Source: Bacteroidales bacterium
GTDB taxonomy: Bacteria > Bacteroidota > Bacteroidia > Bacteroidales > Marinifilaceae
NCBI GenBank assembly: GCA_015061245.1
Contig: SUWY01000007.1
Span: forward strand, 30,718-94,717
Direction: 5' to 3'
Length of the DNA: 64,000 nt
Shown in pieces: positions 41,620 to 51,601 of the stretch. The position numbers were made by a program, and so were the translations under genes. The notes under the pieces were generated by a model. The model had not been told where the DNA came from. It did not search any database and saw only the letters and a program-made list of their open reading frames with translations. Numbering within the stretch: position 1 is the first letter of the stretch; the number at the start of each line of letters is the position of its first letter.

Positions 41620-43656
41620 ATGCAAAATAGAGTAAATCCCCTTTTGGCACCTTTTGTTACAGATCGTAAGGTGCCATGTTTTGATAAAATAGTGAGTTCT
41701 GATTTTAGCGAGGCCTTTAAGGTTGCCCTTGATAGAGCATATGCCGAGGTTAATGCCATAATTGAGTGCAGTGAGGAACCCTCGTTCGAAAATACAATAG
41801 AGCCACTGGAGTATGCAGGGGAGTTACTCGATACTGTCTCAACAATATTCTTTAATCTAAACTCGGCATGCACATCGCCGGAGATGCAGGAGATTGCGCA
41901 ACAGGTATCGCCCGATTTAACACGTTTCTCAATGTATGTCTCAATGAATGAGAGACTTTTTGAGCGAGTTAAGAGAGTTAAGGAGCGTAATGAGGAGTTA
42001 GATTTAGAGCAGGCTAAGTTGTTGGATAACACCTGGACAATGTTTGTCCGTGGAGGCTCTAATCTTGAGGGTGAGGCTCGTAAAAGATTTCAGGAGATTA
42101 ATGAGCGACTATCACTTCTCTCATTAAAGTTTTCCGAGAATAGTTTGGCAGATACCAATGCTTTTACTCTGAATATTACCGATGAAGCTGATTTGTCGGG
42201 GCTTCCCGATGGAGTTAAACAAGCAGCTAAAGCCGAGGCTGAGGAGCGAGGAGTTGAGGGTTGGGTATTTACTCTTCATGCGCCGAGCTTTATGCCCTTT
42301 ATGAAGTATGCGGATAATCGCGAGTTGCGTGAAAAGCTATTTAAAGCAAGAAACTCAATAGCTTATCATGGAGATGAGTATGATAACTCGGAGCTTATTA
42401 AGGAGATTGTAAATTTGCGTTTGGAACGTGCAAATTTGCTTGGATATGAGAGTCATGCAAAATTTGCCCTTGAGCGTAGAATGGCTGAAAATCCAGAAAA
42501 GGTAAATGAGTTCCTGAATAATTTGCTAAATGCAAGCCATCCTGCTGCAGAACGAGATAAAAGCGAGGTTGCTGAGTTTGCCAAGAGTCTTGGCTTTGCC
42601 GATGAGTTGCAAAAGTGGGATTGGGCATACTACTCAAATAAGTTGAAGGTGGCAAAATACTCATTAGACGATGAGATGTTGCGCCCATATTTCGAGCTAC
42701 ATAAGGTTATTGATGGCGTATTTGGTTTGGCTACAAAACTTTATGGATTGACCTTTGCCGAGAGAAACGATTTACCTTTGTATCACGAGGATGTAAAGAC
42801 ATTCGATGTTTTTGATGCTGATGGCTCTTTCCTTGCAGTTCTATATACCGATTTCTTCCCCCGTTCAAATAAGGATGGTGGAGCTTGGATGACTGAGTAT
42901 AAAGGACAACAGATTAAGAACGGAAAAGATATTCGCCCGGTAGTCTCGTTGGTTATGAACTTTACAAAGCCGACAGTTGATAAACCATCATTGTTGACTT
43001 TCAATGAGGTAACAACATTCCTTCACGAGTTTGGACACGCCCTTCACGGTATGTTGTCGAAGTGCAAATATGGCTCTTTGGCAGGAACAAATGTGATGCG
43101 CGATTTTGTTGAGTTGCCGTCGCAACTTATGGAGAATTGGGCTTTTGAAAAGGAGTGGCTTGATAGTTGGGCTGTTCACTACCAGACCGGAGAAAAGCTC
43201 CCTATAGAGTTGATTGAGAAGATTAAGCGTTCTGCTCATTTCCAGAGTGGCTATCTGTGTGACAGACAGTTAAGTTTTGGAATGGTTGATATGGCATGGC
43301 ACACTTTAACAACTCCTTTTGTGGGCGAGGTTTCAGATTTTGAACAAGATGCAATGAGTAGAACCAATCTTATGCCTAATGTTCATGGAACTTGTTTCTG
43401 TACCGATTTCAGTCACATCTTTGCCGGAGGTTATGCTGCCGGTTACTATAGCTATAAGTGGGCTGAGGTTTTGGATGCCGATGCTTTTGCATATTTCAAG
43501 GAGCGTGGCATTTTCAATAGAGAGGTGGCAGAATCATTCCGTAAAAATGTCTTGGAGCGAGGAGGAACGGAGCATGCAATGGTGTTGTATAAGCGCTTCC
43601 GCGGTTCCGAGCCTACAGTTGATGCATTGTTGAAGAGAGAGGGGTTACTTAGGTAA
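41620..43656 (+). CDS. M3 family oligopeptidase (Dcp-like)
   Basis: Zinc motif FLHEFGHALHGML; YGSLAGTNVMRDFVELPSQLMENW. Confidence 0.94.
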   Translation: MQNRVNPLLAPFVTDRKVPCFDKIVSSDFSEAFKVALDRAYAEVNAIIECSEEPSFENTIEPLEYAGELLDTVSTIFFNLNSACTSPEMQEIAQQVSPDLTRFSMYVSMNERLFERVKRVKERNEELDLEQAKLLDNTWTMFVRGGSNLEGEARKRFQEINERLSLLSLKFSENSLADTNAFTLNITDEADLSGLPDGVKQAAKAEAEERGVEGWVFTLHAPSFMPFMKYADNRELREKLFKARNSIAYHGDEYDNSELIKEIVNLRLERANLLGYESHAKFALERRMAENPEKVNEFLNNLLNASHPAAERDKSEVAEFAKSLGFADELQKWDWAYYSNKLKVAKYSLDDEMLRPYFELHKVIDGVFGLATKLYGLTFAERNDLPLYHEDVKTFDVFDADGSFLAVLYTDFFPRSNKDGGAWMTEYKGQQIKNGKDIRPVVSLVMNFTKPTVDKPSLLTFNEVTTFLHEFGHALHGMLSKCKYGSLAGTNVMRDFVELPSQLMENWAFEKEWLDSWAVHYQTGEKLPIELIEKIKRSAHFQSGYLCDRQLSFGMVDMAWHTLTTPFVGEVSDFEQDAMSRTNLMPNVHGTCFCTDFSHIFAGGYAAGYYSYKWAEVLDADAFAYFKERGIFNREVAESFRKNVLERGGTEHAMVLYKRFRGSEPTVDALLKREGLLR

Positions 43657-43673
43657 AAAGTGAAAGGTGATAT
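43653..43673 (+). repeat. Minimal heptamer array at the M3 peptidase stop
   Basis: GTAAAAA GTGAAAG GTGATAT with the TAA stop inside the first unit. Confidence 0.45.
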
Positions 43674-43719
43674 ATAACAAAAAATGAGCTGCGGGAGCTG
43701 CTCATTTTTGTTATATCAC
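43667..43719. terminator. Bidirectional terminator between convergent genes
   Basis: GTGATATATAACAAAAAATGAGC / GCTCATTTTTGTTATATCAC; contains tsaD stop. Confidence 0.85.
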
Positions 43720-44727
43720 TGTGCGGACAAATGGTGCGGCATCGAGACCGATATATTCACCGGCGAGGTATTTATAGTAACCTGCAACTGCAACCATTCC
43801 GGCATTGTCAATAGAGAAACCAATTCGTGGAATAAATACATCCCATCCGCGTTTTTGAGCCTCTTTACGTACAGCTGCTTGCAACGCACTATTTGCAGAG
43901 ACTCCTCCTCCAATGGCAATCTGTTTTATGCCTGTCTGTTTAGCTGCCTTTTTAAGCTTGTTCATCAGGATATCAACGACAGTCTCTTGTAGTGAAGCGC
44001 ACAAGTCGCATTTGTTCTCTTCAATGAAGTTTGGGTTTTCTGCAAGTTGATCGCGCAAGAAGTATAAGAAGCTGGTTTTAAGTCCGCTAAAGCTGTAGTC
44101 CAATCCAGGGATTGTTGGTTTGTTGAATTGGAATCGAGCTGTTCCCTCTTTTGCCAACTTATCAATTACAGGGCCACCGGGATAGGGAAGTCCCATAACC
44201 TTTGCACACTTATCGAAGGCCTCGCCCGCTGCATCGTCAATGGTTTGACCGATCATCTCCATTTTCAGGTAGTCATGCACCACTACAAGTTGTGAGTTTC
44301 CTCCGGATACAAGTAGTGTAAGGAATGGAAATGACGGGTGTTTGCTCTCGACATTTGGCTCCTTGATAAAGTTTGCCAGAATGTGTGCTTGAAGGTGGTT
44401 AACCTCGACCATAGGAATCTTGTGAGCCATAGCAAAACCTTTGGCGAATGATACTCCTACAAGCAGAGAGCCCATAAGGCCCGGGCCTCGGGTAAAGGCA
44501 ACTGCATTAATATCTTTTGCTTCAATTCCGGCTTGCTTAATTGCTTGATCTACAACAGGAACTATATTTTGTTGGTGGGCACGGCTTGCCAACTCCGGAA
44601 CCACTCCGCCATACGCTTCGTGAACCTTTTGACTGGCAATAACGTTACTCATAACAACACCATCTACAAGTATTGATGCAGAGGTGTCGTCGCATGATGA
44701 CTCTATACCTAAAATGATTATGCTCAT
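43711..44727 (-). CDS. tsaD: tRNA N6-adenosine threonylcarbamoyltransferase
   Basis: ILGIESSCDDTSASIL; VNHLQAHILA; IAIGGGVSANSAL. Confidence 0.97.
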   Translation of the reverse strand: MSIIILGIESSCDDTSASILVDGVVMSNVIASQKVHEAYGGVVPELASRAHQQNIVPVVDQAIKQAGIEAKDINAVAFTRGPGLMGSLLVGVSFAKGFAMAHKIPMVEVNHLQAHILANFIKEPNVESKHPSFPFLTLLVSGGNSQLVVVHDYLKMEMIGQTIDDAAGEAFDKCAKVMGLPYPGGPVIDKLAKEGTARFQFNKPTIPGLDYSFSGLKTSFLYFLRDQLAENPNFIEENKCDLCASLQETVVDILMNKLKKAAKQTGIKQIAIGGGVSANSALQAAVRKEAQKRGWDVFIPRIGFSIDNAGMVAVAGYYKYLAGEYIGLDAAPFVRTVI

Positions 44728-44784
44728 ATTCTGTAATTTGGCTACAAAATTATAAAAAAATCGAGTGAAAACACTACCTTTGTG

Positions 44785-47700
44785 ATGAAAAGGGGAAAGG
44801 TTTTGAAACGCTTTATAAATATATTTTGGGGTCTTTTTGTGGGACTCATTCTAACTGTGGTAATTACTTATGGATTACTACATCTCCCCATTGTGCAAAC
44901 CGGAATTGTAAAGGCCTTTACCTCAATACTATACTTTGGCAAGGGGGTTGATATTACTATTGGTAAAGTTGATTTTGTTCCAATACGTTCGTTAAAGATT
45001 CAGGATCTTTTGGTTCGCGATTTCAAGGGCGATACTCTGTTAGCATCGAATGAGTTGGAGTTACAGATTGGTAGTGTCAATTTTGTCAAGAGGGATATGC
45101 AGATATCCGAAGTTATCTTTACCGGAGCTGAGTTTGTTGTTTGGCGTGATGCAGACACAACGGCAACCAGTAGGACAAATATTTCACGTTTGATTGATAG
45201 TTTGCGAGGAGGACCTAAAGTGGTTGATACCGCTAAAGTAGAAAAACTACAAAATGCAAAACGTTGGTTTGTAAATTTGAACAGAGTAGAGATTCGAGAC
45301 TCAAGATTCCGTTACGTTAATAGCTTGTATGTACCTCGCGATTATGGAGTTAACTGGACTGATATAGATTGTCTTCATTGGAATGCAGAGTTGAGTAATA
45401 TCCATTTGGGCGATACCTCAACTTTCTCCGTAAGAGATATGAATTTCATTGAGAAGAGTGGCTTGCAATGTAAGAATATTCAGGGCGATCTGCACTTTAT
45501 GAAGGAGCATGTTATGGTAACCGATGCCCGGATAGCTTTGAAGGAGAGTGATGTGAGTTTGAGTAGAATTTCATTCCAATGGGATTCTCGTAATAGAAAG
45601 TCGTGGGGAGACTACTGTAAAAAGATATTCCAGACTTACTTGATAAATGATGGTTCGTATGTCAATTTCCGTGATATCGCCTACTTTAACGGTAAGTTGA
45701 GAGGTATTGAAAATACTGTCTATGTAAGTGGTGTAGTGGATAATACTATTGACAGGTTACAAGGAAGAAACCTTAAATTGGGAATAGATAGAGATACCCG
45801 TTTCAGAGGTTCATTTAAAACTTATGGATTACCATACGTAGATACAACGGTTTTTGATATAAATATTGTCGACGGTTTCTTCTCGCCACATGAGTTGGCA
45901 ACGGTATATTTGCCGTGGTTCACGAGATATATTCCTGTGCCCTCGCCCATAAAGAATTTTAAAATTATTCGTGGCGACTTCTTGAACTTCGATGGAACAT
46001 TCACCGAGTTTGATGTAAAGGCACGTACCAGTACCAATGGCTTCAAGGGTGATATATCGGTCTCAATGGGACGCAGTGAGACTCGAGGAATTGAGATTAG
46101 CGATTTTTGGGGTGATTTTAGTATGAGTCAGATAGATATGGGAATCTTGACCGGCATTGAGGATTTGGGCGAGGCCTCGCTCTATGGAGAGTTCTCGGGT
46201 GCAAGAGATAGCCTGAATATCTATACCGGAGTACAGACTGAATGGCCATATATTGAGTTGGGCAAGGATAAAATACAGAACTTGTCTGCCTATATCATGT
46301 TGGACAACAATGTAAATCATATCCTGGCGCAGACCGATGATAACGGAGTATTTGCCGATGTGGTAATGACAATAGAGAGTGATTACAGTAAATCAAGTGC
46401 GGCATTTGATTTTATCTCAGCTACGGCATCGCTCTATGTCGATGATTTGGAACGATTTGGCTACTCTATTGCTGATAGTGTTGAGAGTATCGGAGTAAAT
46501 GCAAAGTATCTTTCGGCAGGAACTGATAAAAACAGATATGATCGTCTCTACTTATCGGATTTAGGGTATATGAATAGTCGTGGAACTATCCTTGTTGATA
46601 CTCTTTTGGCTGAGGTTCAAACAGATGGAACCAAGCAGGAGATAATTTTGAATTCAGAACCATTGTCATTGTATGCAGCGGGAAAACTGTTTGATATATA
46701 TAACAAGAAGTTGTGGAATAAACTTTATGCCCAGTATCTTCCGGCATTAAATCCTACTGCTTTGACAGAGCGTCACAGAGTTCAGGGTAAAATTTTTGAT
46801 GAACTTGATTTACGGGCGTACCTATTAGGAATGGATATTGATACCATTGTACAAATTCTAAATCCCGATTGTTACATTGAGAACAATTCGATGATAAGGG
46901 TTGATTTTACAAATCGTGATTCGCTTGTTCTTGCAATATCTTCCGATTCATTGAAGTGGGATATGGTTCAAGCCAAGGCGTTGGATTTTAATCTTAAAGG
47001 CTCTGCAGATAGTCTGTATGCAAGACTTGATGCCGAGAGTATTAAGATAGATACAATGGTTTCAATGTTTAACGTTATGAACGAGACCTCGGCTATTAAT
47101 AACTTTGTTCGTAACAGGCTCTTTTGGGGTAATTGGGGAGAAAAGAGTTATTCGGGAGATTTGAGGTTCGATCTTGACTTCAGTAGAGATATTCACGATG
47201 GAGAACTGCTTTCACAAATGCAACTCTACGATGGAGTTATGGTCTTTGGCGATAGCGTGTGGAATGTGGCTGCATCGCAGGTGGCTATGCATGGAGAGGA
47301 GTTGACAGTGAACCACTTCAAGATAAATAAGGGCGATGCTTTTGTGCATCTCAATGGAGTGCTTGGCAAGGAGGATGGTAAACGAATGTCTGCCGATGTC
47401 AATAACATATCTCTGCGTAGATTGTCTATGTTTGTTCCCGGAATGCAGAGGGCAAACCTCTTTGGAATGTTGTCGGGAAATTGCGTAATCTCGGATTATC
47501 AACCAGGTCAGGATAACTATTTTGAGATAGGCCTTCAATTGGACAATTGGGGTATAGGTAAAGATACACTAGGAGTTTTAACGCTAAACTCAATATGGGA
47601 TATAGAGTCGCAAAATTTGATATTGCGCGGTGAGAATCGGTATGATAGAAATATTCCATTCTCGCTCTATGCTACATATAGTCCTGAAAGTGATTCTCTT

Positions 47701-49323
47701 GATATGGAGGTGCAGCTCCAAACAGTCAGAATCAATAAGTTGAATGAATATTTTGGCGAGTACATTACAGGTAGTTCCGGAGGAGTTTCGGGTGAGGTTA
47801 TGTGTGTTGGAACATTGGATAATCCACAAATATTTGGCTCTATCTATTTGGATTCGGTGCAGATGATGATAAATGCACTTGGAACCTCGTTTATGATTAA
47901 TGATAATTTGTCAATACAGGGTAATCGCGTTGATTTCGATAACTTTATAATGCATGATGTAAATGGAGAGTTGGCCACGATAAATGGTTATTATGAGTTG
48001 TTAGATAATCGATATGATATTGCATTACAGACAGATAGATTCACCGTAATGAATACTAATTCATCATATAACGATAGCTTCTACGGTAGATTATGTATAG
48101 GTGGATATGCTCATGTTGACAACTTAAATGGTGAAACGAATGTGGCAGTTGATTGGGTAACTGCAGGAAGTTCGGTTCTATATCTACCATTGGAATCAAG
48201 TGTAAATGATGATGCAGGAATATTGACCTTTATAAAACCGGAGGAGGAGATTGTCGTTGCAAATCAGGCAGCAACATTTAGTGGCTTAAATCTGGATGCC
48301 AATATAGAGGTGAGTGATAATCTTGAAGTGCAACTTATTTTTGATCCGGCCATTGGTGATATCCTGACCTGTTCCGGCGAGGGAAATTTAAAGTTCACTA
48401 TTGACCAAAATGATAATCTTGGAATGTCGGGAGAGTACAGGGTAGTAGATGGAGATTATCTATTTACACTTGGCGGAATTTGGAATAAGCACTTTATCCT
48501 GGAGCAGGGTGGAACGATTATATGGAATGGAACTCCTTACGATGCAACACTGAATTTGAGTGCAGAGTACAATTTAAGGACCTCGCTATATGAGTTGTAT
48601 GCTTCGGCAGGAAATTATGATCAAAATGATAATTCAGATATTCGTAGAAAGGTGCCTGTGCAGTGTAAATTGACTTTAACTGACAGATTGACTAACCCTG
48701 TAATTGGAATGGATATTGACTTCCCGACCCTTGATAATCATACCAAGAGCTATATCAAGAATATGTTCTCAACTCAGGATGAGATAAATAAGCAGGTCTT
48801 TTCGTTGATGGTTATGAATAAATTTACTGCACCGGATTATTTGGCAAGCAGTTCCATTGCCAATCAGGCTGGAGCCGCAGGAATCACAACGTTGACAGAG
48901 CTGGTAAGTACAAAGTTATCGAAATGGATATCTAAATTCTCAAACAACTTTGATTTGGGAGTAACCTATAGAATGGGCGATGAGATAACCAGCGATGAGT
49001 TAGAGTTGGCTTTGAGTACCAGTCTCTTTAATGATAGAATGACCATATCGGCAAATGGAAATGTCAATATGAATAACAATAGTGCGGCAATGGTTAAGAA
49101 TGAGAACTCTCAATTAGCCGGAGACTTTGATGTCGACGTAAAATTAAATAAGCAAGGATCGCTCCATTTGAAGGCCTATTCGCATACCGATGAGAAGATA
49201 TTGTACTATAGTACCGAAACCATTCAAGGTATAGGTTTGTCATATCAGTCTGAGTTTGATACCTTTAGAGAGTTGATTAGGCGTTATGCCTCATTCTTCA
49301 AAAAAAGAGAGAAGAAAAAATAG
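44785..49323 (+). CDS. TamB-like (DUF490) translocation/assembly protein
   Basis: 1512 aa, single N-terminal TM, C-terminal DUF490-like region; divergent to tsaD. Confidence 0.85.
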   Translation: MKRGKVLKRFINIFWGLFVGLILTVVITYGLLHLPIVQTGIVKAFTSILYFGKGVDITIGKVDFVPIRSLKIQDLLVRDFKGDTLLASNELELQIGSVNFVKRDMQISEVIFTGAEFVVWRDADTTATSRTNISRLIDSLRGGPKVVDTAKVEKLQNAKRWFVNLNRVEIRDSRFRYVNSLYVPRDYGVNWTDIDCLHWNAELSNIHLGDTSTFSVRDMNFIEKSGLQCKNIQGDLHFMKEHVMVTDARIALKESDVSLSRISFQWDSRNRKSWGDYCKKIFQTYLINDGSYVNFRDIAYFNGKLRGIENTVYVSGVVDNTIDRLQGRNLKLGIDRDTRFRGSFKTYGLPYVDTTVFDINIVDGFFSPHELATVYLPWFTRYIPVPSPIKNFKIIRGDFLNFDGTFTEFDVKARTSTNGFKGDISVSMGRSETRGIEISDFWGDFSMSQIDMGILTGIEDLGEASLYGEFSGARDSLNIYTGVQTEWPYIELGKDKIQNLSAYIMLDNNVNHILAQTDDNGVFADVVMTIESDYSKSSAAFDFISATASLYVDDLERFGYSIADSVESIGVNAKYLSAGTDKNRYDRLYLSDLGYMNSRGTILVDTLLAEVQTDGTKQEIILNSEPLSLYAAGKLFDIYNKKLWNKLYAQYLPALNPTALTERHRVQGKIFDELDLRAYLLGMDIDTIVQILNPDCYIENNSMIRVDFTNRDSLVLAISSDSLKWDMVQAKALDFNLKGSADSLYARLDAESIKIDTMVSMFNVMNETSAINNFVRNRLFWGNWGEKSYSGDLRFDLDFSRDIHDGELLSQMQLYDGVMVFGDSVWNVAASQVAMHGEELTVNHFKINKGDAFVHLNGVLGKEDGKRMSADVNNISLRRLSMFVPGMQRANLFGMLSGNCVISDYQPGQDNYFEIGLQLDNWGIGKDTLGVLTLNSIWDIESQNLILRGENRYDRNIPFSLYATYSPESDSLDMEVQLQTVRINKLNEYFGEYITGSSGGVSGEVMCVGTLDNPQIFGSIYLDSVQMMINALGTSFMINDNLSIQGNRVDFDNFIMHDVNGELATINGYYELLDNRYDIALQTDRFTVMNTNSSYNDSFYGRLCIGGYAHVDNLNGETNVAVDWVTAGSSVLYLPLESSVNDDAGILTFIKPEEEIVVANQAATFSGLNLDANIEVSDNLEVQLIFDPAIGDILTCSGEGNLKFTIDQNDNLGMSGEYRVVDGDYLFTLGGIWNKHFILEQGGTIIWNGTPYDATLNLSAEYNLRTSLYELYASAGNYDQNDNSDIRRKVPVQCKLTLTDRLTNPVIGMDIDFPTLDNHTKSYIKNMFSTQDEINKQVFSLMVMNKFTAPDYLASSSIANQAGAAGITTLTELVSTKLSKWISKFSNNFDLGVTYRMGDEITSDELELALSTSLFNDRMTISANGNVNMNNNSAAMVKNENSQLAGDFDVDVKLNKQGSLHLKAYSHTDEKILYYSTETIQGIGLSYQSEFDTFRELIRRYASFFKKREKKK

Positions 49324-49372
49324 CTTTATTTAATAAATATTATGTATATTTGTAGCATAAATAAAATATGCT

Positions 49373-50002
49373 ATGCTATTTACTCGTGAACAGATAACCG
49401 GACTCTATTATCTATCGGTAGGAGTTTTTTTGCTCTTTATATTTCCAATGATTTTGGGGAGTGCCAAAGAGGAGGTGATATTGAAGGATGATAACTTTTA
49501 TAGGGTAGATTCACTCTTGCCCGATTCGCTATTTGTTGCACCTACTCAGGCTGAGATAAGGAGAGCTAAAAATCCCCCAATTAAAATTAGAAAAGTAAGG
49601 GAACAGGGTGTTGTTGAACTAAACAGGGCAGATAGTGCGGAGTTGGTCTCCTTAAAGGGAATAGGTGGATACTATGCCTCTAAAATATTGGATTATCGTA
49701 GTAAGTTAGGTGGCTATTTTGATATCAGACAGTTGCGTGAATTGAATTTAACCTACTTTAATCTCGACTCTATGAGTAGATATCTACGAGCCGATACCTC
49801 GCTTATTGTAAAACGATATATTGGGGATTATACATTTAAGAATCTGCTTCGCCACCCATATTTGGATTATGAGACTTTAGTGTTGATTTTTGATTACAAA
49901 AGGGAGTTGACAGAGGGAGATACTCTCACTATAAAAAAGTTGAGTGCTGCAGGAGTTATCCGCAGCACCCAAGCTAAAAAGTTATCTTACTATTTTTATT
50001 GA
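49373..50002 (+). CDS. ComEA-like helix-hairpin-helix protein
   Basis: VELNRADSAELVSLKGIGGYYASKILDYRSKLGGYFDIRQLREL. Confidence 0.82.
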   Translation: MLFTREQITGLYYLSVGVFLLFIFPMILGSAKEEVILKDDNFYRVDSLLPDSLFVAPTQAEIRRAKNPPIKIRKVREQGVVELNRADSAELVSLKGIGGYYASKILDYRSKLGGYFDIRQLRELNLTYFNLDSMSRYLRADTSLIVKRYIGDYTFKNLLRHPYLDYETLVLIFDYKRELTEGDTLTIKKLSAAGVIRSTQAKKLSYYFY

Positions 50003-51384
50003 GCTTTTAGGGCCTCAATCTCGTCCGGAGTCATTGGAACATACTTACCAAGACGGCGACAGCCCTCCTCGGTAATCAAGTAGTCCTCCTCGTTTCTTAA
50101 GCCGCTAAAGCTCTTGAATTTCTCAATCTCCTCGAAGTTCAAGTACTCGGCGAATCTCTTCTCGCTCTTCCACAAGTCAATCAACTCAGGAATGAAATAT
50201 ACTCCAGGCTCAACAGTGAATACGAAGCCAGGCTCCATTTCACGACCCAAACGTAGAGATTTATATCCGAATACAGTGCTCTTTGGCTTACCGCCGTAAC
50301 CAACGTAAACCTCGCCCAAGTTCTCCATATCGTGAACATCAAGTCCCATCATGTGGCCCAATCCGCAAGGCATGAATAGAGCATGTGCACCCTCGGCAAC
50401 TGCAGTATCGATATCGCCCTTCATCAAGCCTAATGCCTTCATGTCGTTAGCGATAGATGTACATGCAGCAACGTGAGCATCTCTAAAGTTTACTCCTGGT
50501 TTTAAGATAGAGACTGCAGCTCTGTGAGCGCGAACCTGAATATCCATAATCATGCGTTGCTGATCTGTAAAGCGCTCAGAAACCGGACATGTAGATGACA
50601 AATCTCCGCAATAGTGTGATGAAGTAACCTCAGCTCCTGCATCGATCAAAAGCAACTGACCTGCCTGCATTGTATTTCCATGGTAGTGGTTGTGAAGAGT
50701 CTGTCCGTTAATGGTAGCAATGATAGGGAAAGATAAATCTCCACCCTGTGATTGAGCAACCTCGATAATCTTTGCTGCAACCTCGTACTCCTTCAATCCC
50801 GGGCGAGCCATCTTCATTGCTGCAATATGCATATCTGCTGAGATATCAACAGCCTTCTCAAGCTCAATAATCTCCTCTGCGGTTTTGTGGTTACGCATAT
50901 CGGCAACAGCCACAATAAACTCAACAGAAACTCCATCTTTCTGAGCTTCAGGAGCAATTCCCAAAAGGTGAAGAAGTTTTACATAGTGCTCTCCTCGATA
51001 TGGAGGAAGATAGTGGATCTTCTGTCCCTTTGCAGCGGCTTTATCCAAATACTTCTTTAACTCTGCAACAGGAAGAGTCTCGTTGATACCAACCAATGCA
51101 GCCTTCTCTTTTGCTGTAGGCTGAGTTCCCATCCATACAATATCGTCGATGGTCAAGTCGTTCTCGAAAATAATCTCCTTGTCATTGTCGATATCGATGA
51201 TTGCTGCCAATCCTGCATAATCTGAACCGAAATAGTACAAGAATGTTGAATCCTGTCGGAATGTGTATCCGTTGTCGGCATAGTTCATTCCCACCTCATC
51301 GTTACCCAAGAAGAGCAAAATACCACTCTGAACTCGTTTTTTCAACTCAGCTCTGCGCTGAATGTAGGTCTCTTTTCTAAACAT
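49996..51384 (-). CDS. pepP: Aminopeptidase P family Xaa-Pro peptidase (M24B)
   Basis: LLIDAGAEVTSSHYCGDLSSTCPVS; GHMMGLDVHDM; FTVEPGVYF. Confidence 0.93.
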   Translation of the reverse strand: MFRKETYIQRRAELKKRVQSGILLFLGNDEVGMNYADNGYTFRQDSTFLYYFGSDYAGLAAIIDIDNDKEIIFENDLTIDDIVWMGTQPTAKEKAALVGINETLPVAELKKYLDKAAAKGQKIHYLPPYRGEHYVKLLHLLGIAPEAQKDGVSVEFIVAVADMRNHKTAEEIIELEKAVDISADMHIAAMKMARPGLKEYEVAAKIIEVAQSQGGDLSFPIIATINGQTLHNHYHGNTMQAGQLLLIDAGAEVTSSHYCGDLSSTCPVSERFTDQQRMIMDIQVRAHRAAVSILKPGVNFRDAHVAACTSIANDMKALGLMKGDIDTAVAEGAHALFMPCGLGHMMGLDVHDMENLGEVYVGYGGKPKSTVFGYKSLRLGREMEPGFVFTVEPGVYFIPELIDLWKSEKRFAEYLNFEEIEKFKSFSGLRNEEDYLITEEGCRRLGKYVPMTPDEIEALKAQ

Positions 51385-51601
51385 AGTTTTGTCTGTTTTT
51401 TTTATTGTTTGTTGTTACTTTCAATCTTTGTCTATGTGATATATCAAAGTGTAAAGATAATCATTTTTTGTTTGTATTTAATGGTTGAAAGATTTTAATG
51501 TGAAAATTGTACATTAACTTCTAAATATTTTTGGTCTGTTAAATAATTTTTATTACTTTAGTTCCTTGAATAGAAGTGCAAATTAACAACAACAAACTAT
51601 A

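Noticed and set aside
44775-44782. TACCTTTG -7 box for the tamB-like gene
   Set aside because: Matches the -7 consensus but ends 2 nt before the ATG and lacks a TTTG at 19-20 nt; not called as a promoter
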